From assembly GCA_035771165.1 (NCBI GenBank), contig JAWNZC010000348.1, positions 5,992,001 to 6,056,000 on the forward strand: DNA of 64,000 bases, in the 5' to 3' direction. Positions within the stretch are counted from its first letter, which is position 1. The number at the start of each line of letters is the position of its first letter. Under the pieces are notes generated by a model, which did not search any database, had not been told where the DNA came from, and saw only the letters and a program-made list of their open reading frames with translations. Made by a program: the position numbers and the translations under genes. Positions 1-13,500 of the stretch are shown one piece after another. This stretch comes from Paragorgia papillata (Eukaryota > Cnidaria > Anthozoa > Scleralcyonacea > Coralliidae).

Positions 1-562
1 AAAAAAAGCGCAAATTAACTGCCGCAATTAAGATTAGAACAAGCCGAATTCTCAAAATATTTACATAAATTGTCGAAATTCTTACACAAATTGTTGATGA
101 AACATTCACATTCGTTTAAGTTTGTTGCTATATATATATATATATATATATCTTCCGAAAATGTCCACCATCGACATCTGCTGATAAGTGATATTACGAG
201 TTATATTTTTATGATTTAATATCTTCGCTATATATGGCGAGATTTTAGCTGATCTGCTTATTGCGTAATGGTAAACATCGTTTCCAGTTTCGTAACATCG
301 TTTTAAGTTTCCTATCCAGTTCCCTTTCCATTATCTATGGTCTTGTGTCGTTGTAATTAGGGATCGTTCCTTGAAATAACAACTGATATAAACAGTCTAG
401 TTTTCAGAGTTTTAGTCTAGTTGAATAGAGTATAGTGTTTATTTCCTTCACGCATGCATACATACATACACACATACATACATGCATACATACACATACA
501 AACATACATACATACATGCATGGAGTAATGATCTTCATGTTGTGTTTATATTCCTATACTAG
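1..562 (+). other. last intron of a partial SLC22-like gene
   Basis: This is non-coding sequence ending in a polypyrimidine/AG acceptor at 561-562, directly before the exon at 563. It holds a TA run (about 130-152) and a CATA-type microsatellite (about 455-520). The stretch around 360-420 closely resembles about 23788-23850, in the last intron of the complete SLC22 gene downstream. That resemblance indicates the introns were duplicated together with the exons. Confidence 0.6.
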
Positions 563-799
563 ATTCGTATCCACGCTCTCCTACCATATTCCATAGTAGC
601 TGTCCTTTGTGTGCTCACTGGATTTGTCTGCTTCAAGTGTTTACCAGAAACAGCGGAAAAACCTACCCCTGAAACCATGGCGTCCGTCATTGAGATGAAG
701 GAAGCTAAAATTAAGGAAAATGAAGCTAAACACCACGGGCAAGGTAGTCAAGCTGAGAAAAAGGAAAGTCTTGTTTTGGAGAATAGAATGAATAAGTAA
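563..799 (+). CDS. last exon of an upstream SLC22-like transporter (partial)
   Basis: The exon starts after the acceptor AG at 561-562 and runs in phase 0 to the stop TAA at 797-799, giving 78 residues. It encodes the last membrane segment, then CLPETAEKPTPET, the motif that closes SLC22 organic-ion transporters (usual form PETKGxxLPET), then a charged Lys/Glu-rich cytosolic tail. The first 50 or so residues are almost the same as exon 9 of the complete gene at 23910-24113, and the tails diverge. The rest of the gene must lie left of the window. It is seen as a tandem paralogue of the downstream gene. Substrate and exact subfamily cannot be told from this exon. Confidence 0.85.
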   Translation: MRIHALLPYSIVAVLCVLTGFVCFKCLPETAEKPTPETMASVIEMKEAKIKENEAKHHGQGSQAEKKESLVLENRMNK

Positions 800-1313
800 G
801 CATTTTTTAAAACACCATTATATACGCCATCCTGCAATTCAAGGTAATGAGAATTTACGCTTTTTATTTGAATTAATTTTAACGTTTAATCTATTTTTGA
901 CGGGTTATTTTATAAAGGAAATAGAAAACATTTTTTTGGTGTTCCTATAGAGTTATAGAAACACTTATTTGGAAGAACTCGAACTAAAAGCTGTAATTTC
1001 TCGTTCTCCCAAACTTCCCCTCGTGCTTCTAAAACTCTATAGAAACACGGAAAATATTTTCTATTTCTTAAATAAATGTATAACTAACTGTCTTCTTATA
1101 GATTAAGAAATTAATGACAATATTTGTTTACCCTGCGAGCAGAGGCTCTGCTAAATCCGCGAATATTATTGGCTTTCTCATAATTTACTATATAGTATAT
1201 CAATATAATAACCTTTTACTTAACACGCATGATGTGACTAATATATGATTATAAACGAGAACTTTAATTCATTGTCAATATAATACTTGCAATAGCTAAT
1301 TGAGGACACCTAT

Positions 1314-1468
1314 TAAGCCGGTTTTCCACTAGGCGATTTTTTTCGCGCGAAGCGACTTTCTTTTGTTCGAATTCAATAGATTTCTGATTAGTTCCAGCTC
1401 AGAGCTCATGAGACAAAAGAAAAAGTTGCTTCGCGCGAAAAAAGTCGCCTAGTGGAAAACCGGCTTTA
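1314..1468. mobile_element. MITE, AAGCCGGTTTTCCACT family
   Basis: The two ends are inverted repeats of roughly 40 bp: AAGCCGGTTTTCCACTAGG at the left and its complement at the right, followed inward by a CGCGCGAAGCGA motif. There is no coding capacity. A second full member lies at 42933-43109 and a truncated one at 58976-59044. The superfamily is not identified. Confidence 0.8.
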
Positions 1469-1612
1469 GTTACTATACAATCTAAGAAAATTGCAATGTA
1501 AGAAATTCTATACTTATACAGAATATATTATATATATTACAATGTAACTAGTTAGAGAATGGTTGCACCCACTCAGCCAATCCCAGTGTTTAGCCTGCGT
1601 AGCTGGCGGTAT

Positions 1613-1767
1613 TAAGGCTGATTTCCAGTCAGTGGAATTTTGCGAGCGGGCGGAATTTTTCTTTGTCTTGTGAGCTCTCGAGCGGAACTAATCTAATTCA
1701 GAGCAGAAAAGACAAAGAAAAATTCCGCCCGCTCGCAAAATTCCACTGACTGGAAACCAGCCTTTAG
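1613..1767. mobile_element. MITE with long inverted ends (TTTCCAGTCAGTGG)
   Basis: Inverted ends of roughly 55 bp bracket a centre containing GAGCTCTCGAG. The ends carry TTTCCAGTCAGTGGAATTTT and its complement. The outer bases (TAAGGCTG / CAGCCTTTA) resemble those of the neighbouring 1314-1468 element, so the two are probably distant relatives. Non-coding. Confidence 0.75.
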
Positions 1768-1869
1768 GGGGTTCGGGCGGTAGGCGGGGTAGGCGGGGTA
1801 TTTCGCGTTGCCCGTCTACCGCCCACGCGAAAGTGTTTTGATTCATCAAGATTAGACATATACTATATA

Positions 1870-1952
1870 TAGTGAGCTCTATATAGAGTCCACTGCAAGG
1901 ATCTTTTGTTTTCTTTTGTCATAGCACAGTGAACTCTATATAGACTCACTAA
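1870..1952. mobile_element. short foldback element
   Basis: TAGTGAGCTCTATATAGAG at the left is mirrored by CTCTATATAGACTCACTA at the right around a short centre of about 25 bp. It is a small hairpin-forming repeat with no coding capacity. Confidence 0.6.
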
Positions 1953-2510
1953 TGAATTCAATAAAGTTACTACTGTATAGTTAATTCTCCAGTAAACATG
2001 CTGACGAAAAAACTCCAACACATTTATAGTTAAAATTAAAACTTCTAGAGAATGGTCACTCGTGCTCTGTGGAATGTGGAGCCCCTCGAATTAGGTAGCA
2101 GACCACTCCAACCTCTCGTGGCCTTCTAATTCTCGGTAACCATTCTCTTTACCTTATACATGATCACTGCGATGTCTTGTAGTCAGGGGCGTCAATCCTG
2201 GGGGGTGGTGGGGGGACACATCCCCCCACTTTTGGGACAAGGGGGATGCCTATATAATTATCCCCCCACTTTTTTGCTTCGAAAAATTGAAATTAAAATG
2301 CCTAAATAATAATCTTTTCCAGTATTTCTCTTTATGATATTAACGTAACACTTTAGCCATGTGGTCTTAGCGCAAATATACCGTAGTTGCGAAAAACACG
2401 AATATCTCTAGGGCATGGATGGGAATATTCCAATTCCAGGAAGCGATTGTCGCCCTTGCTTGGAGTCATCTGTTGTATAACATGATGTTAAATTTAATTA
2501 TATATATACA

Positions 2511-2648
2511 CACCTGCGAGGTATATGCTAAATATAATATATATATATATATTATATATTTAGCATATACCTCGCAGGTGAATAGTGCTTTTCCCGCGAT
2601 CTGATTGGTTCCTATGGCTCGGGATATCCTGCACTATTCACCTGCGGG
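2511..2648. repeat. two overlapping palindromes
   Basis: The first palindrome has 26-bp perfect arms (CACCTGCGAGGTATATGCTA and onward) around an AT-only centre at 2511-2580. Its right arm overlaps a second palindrome whose arms (CGCAGGTGAATAGTGC / complement) lie at 2573-2588 and 2631-2646. The motif CACCTGCGAGG recurs at about 3980. Related sequence (ATATGCTAAAACAATTATTCACC) appears at 2941-2963. Confidence 0.8.
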
Positions 2649-2995
2649 CAAAACAAAATGGCGGACAGTTTTGCTTTGTGTTTACCGAAGCAGGAGATTT
2701 TGTTGATAAACAAGGCTGAATGGCTGATGTAGTAGAATAACGAGAAAAGTCAATAAAATTAGGTAGAAGAGTGTCCACAGGTATGTTTCTTTACAATTTT
2801 CTAGCCATTAATATATTCGAAAGTTGTAAAAACTGTTTTGTCGACAAATATTGAGTACGCCAAGTTGCTAGCGGCCGTGTCTTGTATAAAAATACCGAAA
2901 CATATAAGAATGTTAAACTTGTTATTTCATTTATGAGGTATATGCTAAAACAATTATTCACCTCACTATTAGTCACCTCCACTTCGGTGAATAAT

Positions 2996-3553
<558 letters not shown>

Positions 3554-4301
3554 TACGGTGTTAACAAACCAAAATCGATCTTCTTTATTATGCTTCCCTC
3601 CCGAAGATAACCTGAACTTTCTATTCAATTTCAAGTTGTGAATACTGACAGAAAATTTTTAGGGTACGGCCTACGTTATAAGATAATTGTTGTCTGTTGT
3701 CCCTAAAGTGAATTCACCAGGGTTGTTAGATTGGCTTTTTTAAGCCAAATTTCTCAATTTTAGCATCTGATTTTTTTGGCCTGGTTGGCGTCGAAAAAAT
3801 CGAATACTAAAGTCTGATTATTGGAAGTTGCAACAAAATTGTTATTAAAATATTTAGCAGTTTCTTCTTCACATTTTGAGCACAATTTCTGCAAGGAACA
3901 AACCAACGTAAACTAACAGAAAATCGCGTGGCCATGCATGGAGATTTGAACTGCAACTGACAAATACATGACAATTACGCACCTGCGAGGCTGCGCTACT
4001 TGTTGGATTGGACCAGTTTTTTGTTTTTTTGCTTTTATTTAATAATACGCCAGTATACGCTATTATATGGACCGCTATTCGCAGACTTGGATAAGCAAGT
4101 TTATCTTACCAAATCTTTTTTGGTTAAGATTTCATTTTGTATGCTAATATATACAGCTGTACTTGCTTAATAAGAGGAAGGGATGTTACGCTCGAGTAAG
4201 CAGACGTTAAATTATAAAATACACTAGACCTGCTCATTTCGAAACGGGCGCTCCTATATTTACCTTTTGGCTGAAAGACCGCGTAATACTTTGTAACGAA
4301 G

Positions 4302-4586
4302 ATGGCTGTGACAGTAGATGAAGTTCTTGAACAGATTGGCGGTTATGGCAAATACCAGATTCTAATGTTGCAACTCGTTGGATTTATTGAATTTGGGTTA
4401 GCCTCTTTCCATGTCATGATTATAACATTCATTGCTGGTGAACCAACTTGGGAATGTGTTTCAAACAGCACAATATGTAACATCACTGGCACTGTGGACA
4501 CAACGAGTGATCATTATAATGCTAGATGTGACATGGCGAGGGCAGAATGGAAGTTTTCAGATACTTTCACTTCTACTGTGACTGAG
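4302..4586 (+). CDS. SLC22-like gene, exon 1
   Basis: This encodes residues 1-95: a short cytosolic start, TM1 and most of the glycosylated extracellular loop. The donor is GAG|GTTAGT at 4587 and the exon ends in phase 0. An in-frame read-through would give only 21 more residues before a stop, and those do not look like SLC22. Confidence 0.9.
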
Positions 4587-7500
4587 GTTAGTAGAACTAC
4601 ATGTATTTTGAAACCACTAACCGGTATTGTTTATCAAAACAAGGATCACTAAGTCCCTACTTGAATATTTCCTTCGTTAAATATTGCTCACTTTAGGAGG
4701 ATTTTTGTTGTATCCCATTCTGAAGGAGTGTGCGCGATAGAAACATTGTTGCTTACCAAAACAGTCATCGGACTGTGATCATAATGTCGAAAAACTATTA
4801 CATACAAAGGGGATATTTAAACACGGTGGCGAGAAGATATGGATTTTATGTTCGAGTGGTAAGGATGAATATCTCACAAGTGAGCGCTCACTCGTGAGAT
4901 ATTATCCTTGCCACTCGAACATAAAATCCATATCTTTGAGCACCCGTGTAATGTTCTATTTATTATATGGACAATGAAATTATGCGTGGACGTGATGTTG
5001 ATAAACTTTAATAGGGACCTTATGATGCTAGAACGACGACGGCGGTTAAAAAGCAACATAAATTTTATCATTAAAAATGTCACGGCTAACTGACTACTAT
5101 AATTGAAGTAGTTTAATGACTTCTATAAAAAGTTAAAAACGCGCCAGTATTGCTAAATTGATTGTGGTGTTCGTATTGAAGTCTAATCAATCGCGTGAGC
5201 CAAGTTAAGGCTAGCCCGGCTCATATAATCAGCCCCTAAGGGCCTGTTTATATGGAGCCGAGTTACTCGGCAAACCGAGTTACCCGCCATGTATAGAAAT
5301 TCACGGGGGCATGCGCCCCCCCGGAAAATTTTGAAAATTAGTACCTCTAAAAACGCATTTCCCGCATTTTGAGAGTGATTTGAAGTTGCTCCAGAAGGAT
5401 TCTTTTTTCAATTTTAAAGACAACATTTCAACTTTCCAGGGTCTCTGGGTAGCCTTAGAAAAATTATGACCCAAAAATATTAGCTCTAAGTCGACAAAGG
5501 ATTCACAGTAAGTGAGTAATGATCAGCTGGTAAATGCATTAAGTACTGTATATATTTTTGGAAATTTTATATATAACATACTATCTTGTATGGAAGCAAT
5601 ACTATAAATTATCATTATATGACTAAATCAATAACTACTAAATTACCCCCAGAGTTTTATTTGTAAAAAGAACCAGATCATGAAGGGCATTATATCATAG
5701 TTCATAGTTGATCAGCAAAGTGTATACTAGTTTGAACACCACACCACAAACTGAGGAAATTAATACTTGTGTTGGATAAGCAGCACATCAAGAAATTTGG
5801 CAGTTAAACATATGGGTGTTAGAAGATAAAACTTAACACAACATAATTATACTATAAAAAGCTTTAATATTATTTATTCAAAATTAATTTATGTTTACAA
5901 CTGTAATTCTGTAAAACTAACTTAACTGAAGGCAGTTAATTTTGTATTCAATAAATTAGGACTCACCAGAGCAATAAATTATTGTATAATTCATTAATAA
6001 CAATTATCCAATAATTACAAATATAAATTGCTCGACTGATGTTGCAATGAAAGCCTGCAAAATGGCTTCAAACAAAAAAAAATCACAGAAAATGTCTTCA
6101 CTAACAAGCTTGGTGATTAGGTTTGTACTGTATATAAAAATATGTGAAGACCTGTGCTTTTGGTTGCAGCACTGCAAATAACACAATATTAAGTACATGT
6201 ACATTTCCTTGGTCATCATAATTTATACATGTACAGTATACATAATTTTTTTGTTTTCTCAGCCGCTTTACTCAGCCAAGAATTGCTTAATCCTTTATTT
6301 ACCAACAGAACTTTCAAGTTTTTAATTACAGTGATTTTAGATGGCTAACACCAGATAATATTTCTATTAGCAAAAGAAAACCCCTGGTAAACAAAGGGTT
6401 CAATATTATTCCACATTAATACCATACAGCATTTTATTAACATATTGAAAATTTCAAAATCAGGACACACTTTGTATAAGTAATTAATACTAATAATTAA
6501 CCAAATGAGCCCGAGTTGTCTGTGAGCTCGAGTTAATGACTGTCGCTCATACACAATGAGGGCAAGTTGTCTAATTGTTGGCAACTAGTATTCCTGTATA
6601 AACCAGAGTACTGTAGTTGGACACAGTATTACCTCGACAAATTTGCAAGTTTCTGCCATTTTTTTCCATTTGTGAATAATTGACTCTTGCTACTAGTGGT
6701 CTATTATCAATAGACAGTGAGTAGCTCAGCCAATCAGAAAGCAGAATTTGTACTAGCTGGAGTAGCTGGTTTATACTAAAAATACATACAGTATACATTA
6801 TCTCTGCAGACTCTGCTTTATAGATCAAAAATAGAAGTACTAGCCAGACTGAAATATATAAAGCTAGCTTAGTATTAAACAAATCAACCACTCTGTTCTC
6901 ATAAATCACCAAGATTTCTTACACTTACTTTAAACCGAGACATATTTAAATATCAGACAGACATTGATACTATCTATACTCATACTCATTTACATTAACT
7001 GTGTTGTGTAGTTGAAATAATTAAACATGCCCTGACTGATTAGCATTATTATATATTATTCATAAGCATTTAATACGCTAACCTTAATACTGCAGACTCG
7101 TAGTGGTTTTGGTAGTGCGATTCCTGGCTGTGGGTAAACTGGCGTCGCCGTCGCGCGATCGCGACGCGAACTTTAATACACAAAGAAACATTTAGATCCT
7201 ATTTTATCGCAGATGAATAACTCCCATCAAATACATCAGACAATCGTTGTAATTAAGCGTTGTTCGAAGTCATTACGAACTAAAAATATTAAACAGTAGA
7301 ACACCGACAATGAACGAGTGATAGTCGGTGAGTACGCTGCTACTTAGCATCACTGGAGACCCGAAAAATATAGCTACGTGATTGGCTTATTTCTCTACCG
7401 TTGCTCACCGTTGCTCAGCATACTGAATCTGATCATTTGATTGGTCAGCATCTTTTGCTGTTGCTCAGAAAAGGCTAAATTTAGCATCAACCGTTGCTCC

Positions 7501-10500
7501 CGCCATTTGCATAGTCACGTTTAGCTGATACTAGGGAGCTTAAGCAAGTACAACGCGAACGTCAAGGACAACGTCCTTAATACAATAGAATATTCTTCAC
7601 ACAACAAAGAAAATGAATAATTTTTAGTCCCAAGAGTAATCCTAACGCCGTCCCCGTTCTACATACAACGTTATTCAGATCATGTTCACGTCTTCAGGAC
7701 GACGGTAACTCGTGAAACGGCGAAACCTGTTGGTTGAGTTTGACCACAGACTATGCGACAAATTCCTTTTAGCTCTCTAAAGCTTTAGGATGTCGAAAAA
7801 CATACTTTAAGTATTCAATACTACGTTAATGATTAGTGGTTTATGCTAGATACTGAACTTTGGATTGCCGTCGTCGTCCTAGCTTGCTTAAGCTCCCTAC
7901 TAACTAAGTCAGACCCAAAGATGAGGGCCGCTACACAGGCTTAATTAGGTAGGCTCAGGTGTTCTCGTGTTGCGGATTTAATATGGGCGCGCGAAAATAG
8001 ACACCCAACTCACGGCATTCCTCGCGCAAATAATCGCGCAGCGCCCCTTAAGTGATTGAACAATACGAATTTTATTAACGTGGTCAGCTCTTTATATAGC
8101 ATACATCCCTCGTTCTCGGGATTTATCTATTACTTAATTTATTATTCAGTCGGTTTTCTTTGTTCTTTCGAGGGCTTTATATCGCATAAAGCCCTTGAAT
8201 AATAATTAGAAACGAAATGAAGAAAAAAAGAAGGAAAATCTTTGTGCAAGGTGGAAAAAAAAGACAAAACTTTGTTGGAAAACCTCCTCAATAACAAGAC
8301 ACCTGGGTCAGGTGTTCAAAGTGCAGAGGTCTCTATAACACGCGAGCAAAGAGGTGGAAGTGGGCTGCAACATGTCCTCCTACCTAGAATTACCAATAAT
8401 CAGCAAGTGTGAAACGGCCTTGAATTACCAATAATTGGAAATTGTAGGTAATTCTCTGTCCCACATGTCCCACACCATAAATTGCATATTGTGGTTAGGT
8501 TTAGGTCCAACGGGGGGTTGTGGTTAGGTTTAGGGTTTCCAGGGGGGTTGTGTTTAGGGTTAGGGTAAGGTTTAGATGTTAAACTAAAAAGCATATAACA
8601 AAAAACAGTAGGGGTGTTGTGGTCAGGGTCTGAGAGGTGGAACTTTTTCCCTGGGGGGGTTGTGGTTAGATTTAGCGTTACCGGGGGTTGTTAGGTTTAG
8701 GGCCAGGTTTAGAGGTGGGGGTCAGGGTTGGGTTTCATTTTCTTTAATATTCTGGATTATCTGGAATTCTAGACCATTTCACAATTCAGGATAATCATGT
8801 AAACAAATACAAATAGATATAAGTGATTAAGGTCAGTAGCAGTAAGGTTTAGAAGAGAATATGTTACAGGTCGGGATGAAGAATATTTTAAACATTGATT
8901 TCCAAAAAAAGTTATTGACATTGTAAGCATTAACTAATAATTACAGCATTAATGTAGTGATTAGAAAGTTGAGTTTTAAACTGATTAACTGAGGTAGAAT
9001 CTGGTATTGAGCAAGGTAGACTACTCCAAAGTTTAAATATACAGTTCAAGTATTAACTACTTAAAAAGTTTAGTACAGCACTTAGAAACTAGTACATCTG
9101 GTTCTGAACTGTTTCTAGTGATTCTGACTGAATTATTGAGTTGCACAAAACTATTAATAGGAATATTATAGTGACCTGTATAACATTTAAAATAGATAAG
9201 ATCTTTCAAGTCATGCCAGTATGACATTATAGTAAATTAACTGTTTTCAGATGATCATTCAGATTGTATGATAAATCATCCTGCCAGTTCAAAAACTTTG
9301 CATTGTAGTCTTTCAACCTTACTGATTTTAGTTATTGTCTGAGGTGCCCAAACTTCACATGTGTGGGCCAGGTACAGATGCACTAGCAAATATGCAATAG
9401 GTGATGAGTAAAATATACCCACACCCTACATCTATGCAATATCTTCATACAACATGAATCCTTATTCCATGTTTTTGCTTTAGAGCATGTTGGGAAGGCT
9501 CTTTGACTCTGCAGTGCTAGTACTGTAGTTGAATGTCAGACACTCTAATTTCTCTATACATTTAGGTACCATCCGCATATAACACACACTTGGCTATGAC
9601 TGGTTCAAAGTTGTTTCTATGATGAATATCTTTTTACTCAATCTATGCATCAAAATTTATACAGTATCAAAATGAACATCAAGATATGGACAACATACTT
9701 GTCACAAAATTACATACTCAAAGGTTCAAAGCACTTTGAATATAAATCCTAATGGATCAATAAGACTACTACTGTCCATTGCCGATCTCAAACTCAAAGA
9801 CAACAACAGTCGGTAAAAACACAAATGGTACATACTGAACATACATGTGTATACCAGTGAACTCGATGACGATGTAAGTTAAAATGTGATACCTGGAACG
9901 CTAACGAAGAACCAAAAAGTGAGGCAAAAAGTTCCAGGCCTCTACGCGGTTTGCAGGTACGATTCAGTCTCCCACAAAATGTTTTTTACACGGCCGCCCG
10001 TCTTGAGCGAACTGCGAAGGCTCGAAAAAAGGTTTGAAAAAATTATTTATCAGACTAAACGGGCATTTAATGGTTTCCTATTGTTGTGCAGTGCTGTTGT
10101 TGTTTTATTTATTGTATAGCAGTCCAAAACTATACAGTAAATTAAGCTAGGGATGAAAATAGGCTGAGAAAACAGACGTCCTTTTGCCTGGCTAGGATGA
10201 AAACAGCCAGCTGAAAAGGTGAGAACAAGAGTGAGAAAGCTATTCTTGTACGAGTTTGAAGACGTATTGATACTTGATATTTCATAATATACATCTAATG
10301 TCATTTTCTTATTTCTGCTCCTTTAATTTCTTGTTCGGTTTTGTTAAACGGCCTTTTGTAACTAATGATATTTTAAGAAATAACTGACAACTAGATTGTT
10401 TATTTTTGACGTTTACTCATGGCTAGTTGTTGTTTTCGGTACGAATGCGGAATGCTTTTTAGACCGAAAACGACACATGAAACTGGCACTAACGGCATAT

Positions 10501-13500
10501 TCTATACTAAGTTTGTGTTGATTTTTTGTATCCTCTTGGAGTAACGAAACTCTAATATATGGTTTATATTATAACGAAAAGTTTGATTTAATTTCTTGAC
10601 TGACAAACTTCGTGCACGTTTTGAAAGGACAATGACTTTTACTATAGCAACAAATAAACAATTGTTGCATAATTAGTTCGGCAGTATAGCACAACCAATC
10701 AAAATTTAAAATGCACGTTTAGTAAAGCGTGATAAAATGATTCAATAAATAATTTTTCAAACCTTTTCGAGTCTTCGCGGTTTGCTCACCGGTGGCCGTG
10801 TAAAAAACATTTTGTGGGAGACTGAATTCTACCTGCAAACGGCGCAAGGGCCTGGTACTTTTTGCCTCACTTTTTGCCCCACGAATGACTGGACGTTAGC
10901 GTTCCAGGTATCACATTTTAACTTACATCGTCATCGAGTTCACTGGTGTATACAAGCTTCCTACTCAGCAGTCAGCATAACAAATATTTAATAGTAATAA
11001 AGCACATAAATAATAATGCAAAAATATAAAGATACTGTTACTGTCAACAAACTGTTTCCTTTAAGTCTGTCATCTTCATGAATGTTCCTTGTGTTCTCAC
11101 ATCTTGGATTTTGTTTGCAATAGTTTTCATGAGGTTTACAGTTCCTGAGTTCAGACCAATAGGTAAATTTCAGGGTATTGCGCCCGTATAATTTTGCAAA
11201 GGAATTGGCGGGCTCTTGGCGGGCTCCCCACATAGTAACACATGTGGGGTCCCCACATAGTGACACCATTATAATGCGTATAAACACTCATATAAACACT
11301 CATCTTTTTTCACCTCGGCTTGCCGAGTAACTCGGCCCCATATAAACAGGCAAGTGGCGTTGTATATATAAACAACGAGGACGGTGTTGAGATTACTCTA
11401 GGGATTGAAAATTACTCCTCTTTGTTTCGCAACTAGAATTTGTTTTGTTTAAAAGACGTCGTCGTTGAAGTTGCCGTCGTACTTCGTAAGGTCCCTATTG
11501 CAAAAACTACAACTCCGCTTGACATAAAACTTTTAGAAAATACAAATGAAAAATACAACAGCTTAGGCGTAAATTTTGACTTGACGATATGTCACTCGCG
11601 AGCGTCGAGAAATACGCCACTCGGTTCCCAGATGTAGTGAAATATGGATTCTACGAGTGTTTTAGTTGCTAGTAAACTACTATTTTCCGTATAATAAACT
11701 CCATAACATAATGCAGTTTCATATTTAATAGCGTTTCATACAACAGAGATTTAATATTGTCGATTTCAGCCATTCGTTGCCAAGTATCAAATTACGTTTC
11801 TTATATATACGCTTTGAAAAGTGAGCTGAAATCGACAATAATTAATCGAGTAATTAATATAACATGTGCATTGTTTTTGTCGTTGTGGTGTGGTTGTACT
11901 CTATCTTCTGGTTTGTGAGGTAATATTCAGTGTAGATTTATTTACCGTGAAAGTTCTGAAAGTAGTTAAGTAACGAGGGATCGCTACTTTCGGGGGGGGC
12001 ACTACTTTAGGGGGGTTGTTACTTTAGGGGTGCTAAAATCGTTATCTTTTACACCGGTACACGCTCTATCTCCTATATAAAAGACGCAAATTACTATCAA
12101 CACTTGTTGCTGAAACAGGATTTATTTGTGTGTATTACTACTTTTGGGGGGTCACTATGTTCAGGGGGGTGGGGGGTTCGCTATTATTGGGATTTACTAA
12201 GAGCTGTCCAATTTTACTGTTACTTTTGTGGGGTCATTACTTTTGGGGGGTTGTTACTTTTGGAACTTTACAGTATGAGTCATTTCCAACTGCAATTATC
12301 TCTCCCCCCTGGGTGAACCCCCAGAAATTTGACTTTTTGGAAAACTTTTAGTCAAATTGTTCACTATGCAGGTGGAAACTGGAAAGCAATTATGTCAAAT
12401 GCTGGGGGGGGGGGGGGGGGGGGTACTCTCGTATATAAGGGATACAGGTATGTGCTGCATGCCCTATAGGCTATGATTTTCCGGGTATGGGATAGGGTAT
12501 AAAAATAGTCTATTTTGGTTTGGTATATCTATTTTGTTTAGTCTCACTCTGAGATAGGGTATGGTTGCTGATTGTGCTTGCACTATGACTTTTTCAAATG
12601 TGTCGTTCGCCCCTTCTATTGAACTCAATGTGACACCGGTGCTGGGATAGGGTATTGTGGGTTTTTTTAGTGTAGGACTGGGATAGGGTATTGCTTTTTG
12701 AACTTTGAGCAAAAATTGTCAAATTCCTGTCTATATGCATAACTCAACTCAAGTCAAATCCCAGGGGTTCAGCCAGGGGGGATGATCGCAGTTAGAATTG
12801 ACTTGTAAACAAAATTTGGTCCCAAGTTATAAATAAAATTTTCCTTAGACAAGCACAGACAGAAAATAGAGCATATATAACACAAAGGAAACTTTCCAGT
12901 TTATATTCCTGTGCAGTAGGAGAAATTTTCCTCAGTGGAAACTGGCTTTAAGTGAGTCATGTGTCGTGAGTCTTGCTAGTGTCGTCAGGGAGAAATGGAC
13001 AGCAAAGTTTCCTTTACTTTGTCATATAACAACTTACTGATGATTTGAATGGAAAGTTTCCTGTCCAATGATTTTATAGTCACAACTGATCTGTATAAAT
13101 AAAAGAAATATCGCAAATGCCAATGCACCTGCAAATGCTGCAATTAGTTGGTATATATATATAAATTAATACACACAATCATGCAGGAGCATTTTATTGG
13201 CCTTTAATTATAAGTAAAATCATCTGGCAGGTATTAATTAGAGTATATTCATCAAAAGAATGACTATAAACATGTAAAAGGGTTAAGCAGGTAAACATGT
13301 ATTTGATTTATATTTCTGTATGTTGCACATATACTGGTGTAATATTGTTTCCACTGGTATAAAAGTTTGAATCTGATCTTGATTGCACATGTTTAGTTAA
13401 CTTGATTGTTTTGTCTAGTTTGAACTTGTGTGTGATAAAAGTTTTATGCAGAATGTTTCTTCATCTCTTTTCTGGCTTGGATGGCTTTTGGGAAACTTGA

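Larger units (their letters stand above)
4587..13418 (+). other. intron 1 of the SLC22-like gene
   Basis: This 8.8 kb intron is much longer than the others and is built largely of nested foldback elements, a TTAGGG-rich stretch and a G-rich minisatellite (listed separately). No exon-like coding sequence is seen. Around 5305-5480 is a transposon-end-like stretch (CGGGGGCATGCGCCCCC). Between about 5500 and 7500, and between 8740 and 9840, I see only AT-rich unique-looking sequence. Confidence 0.7.
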
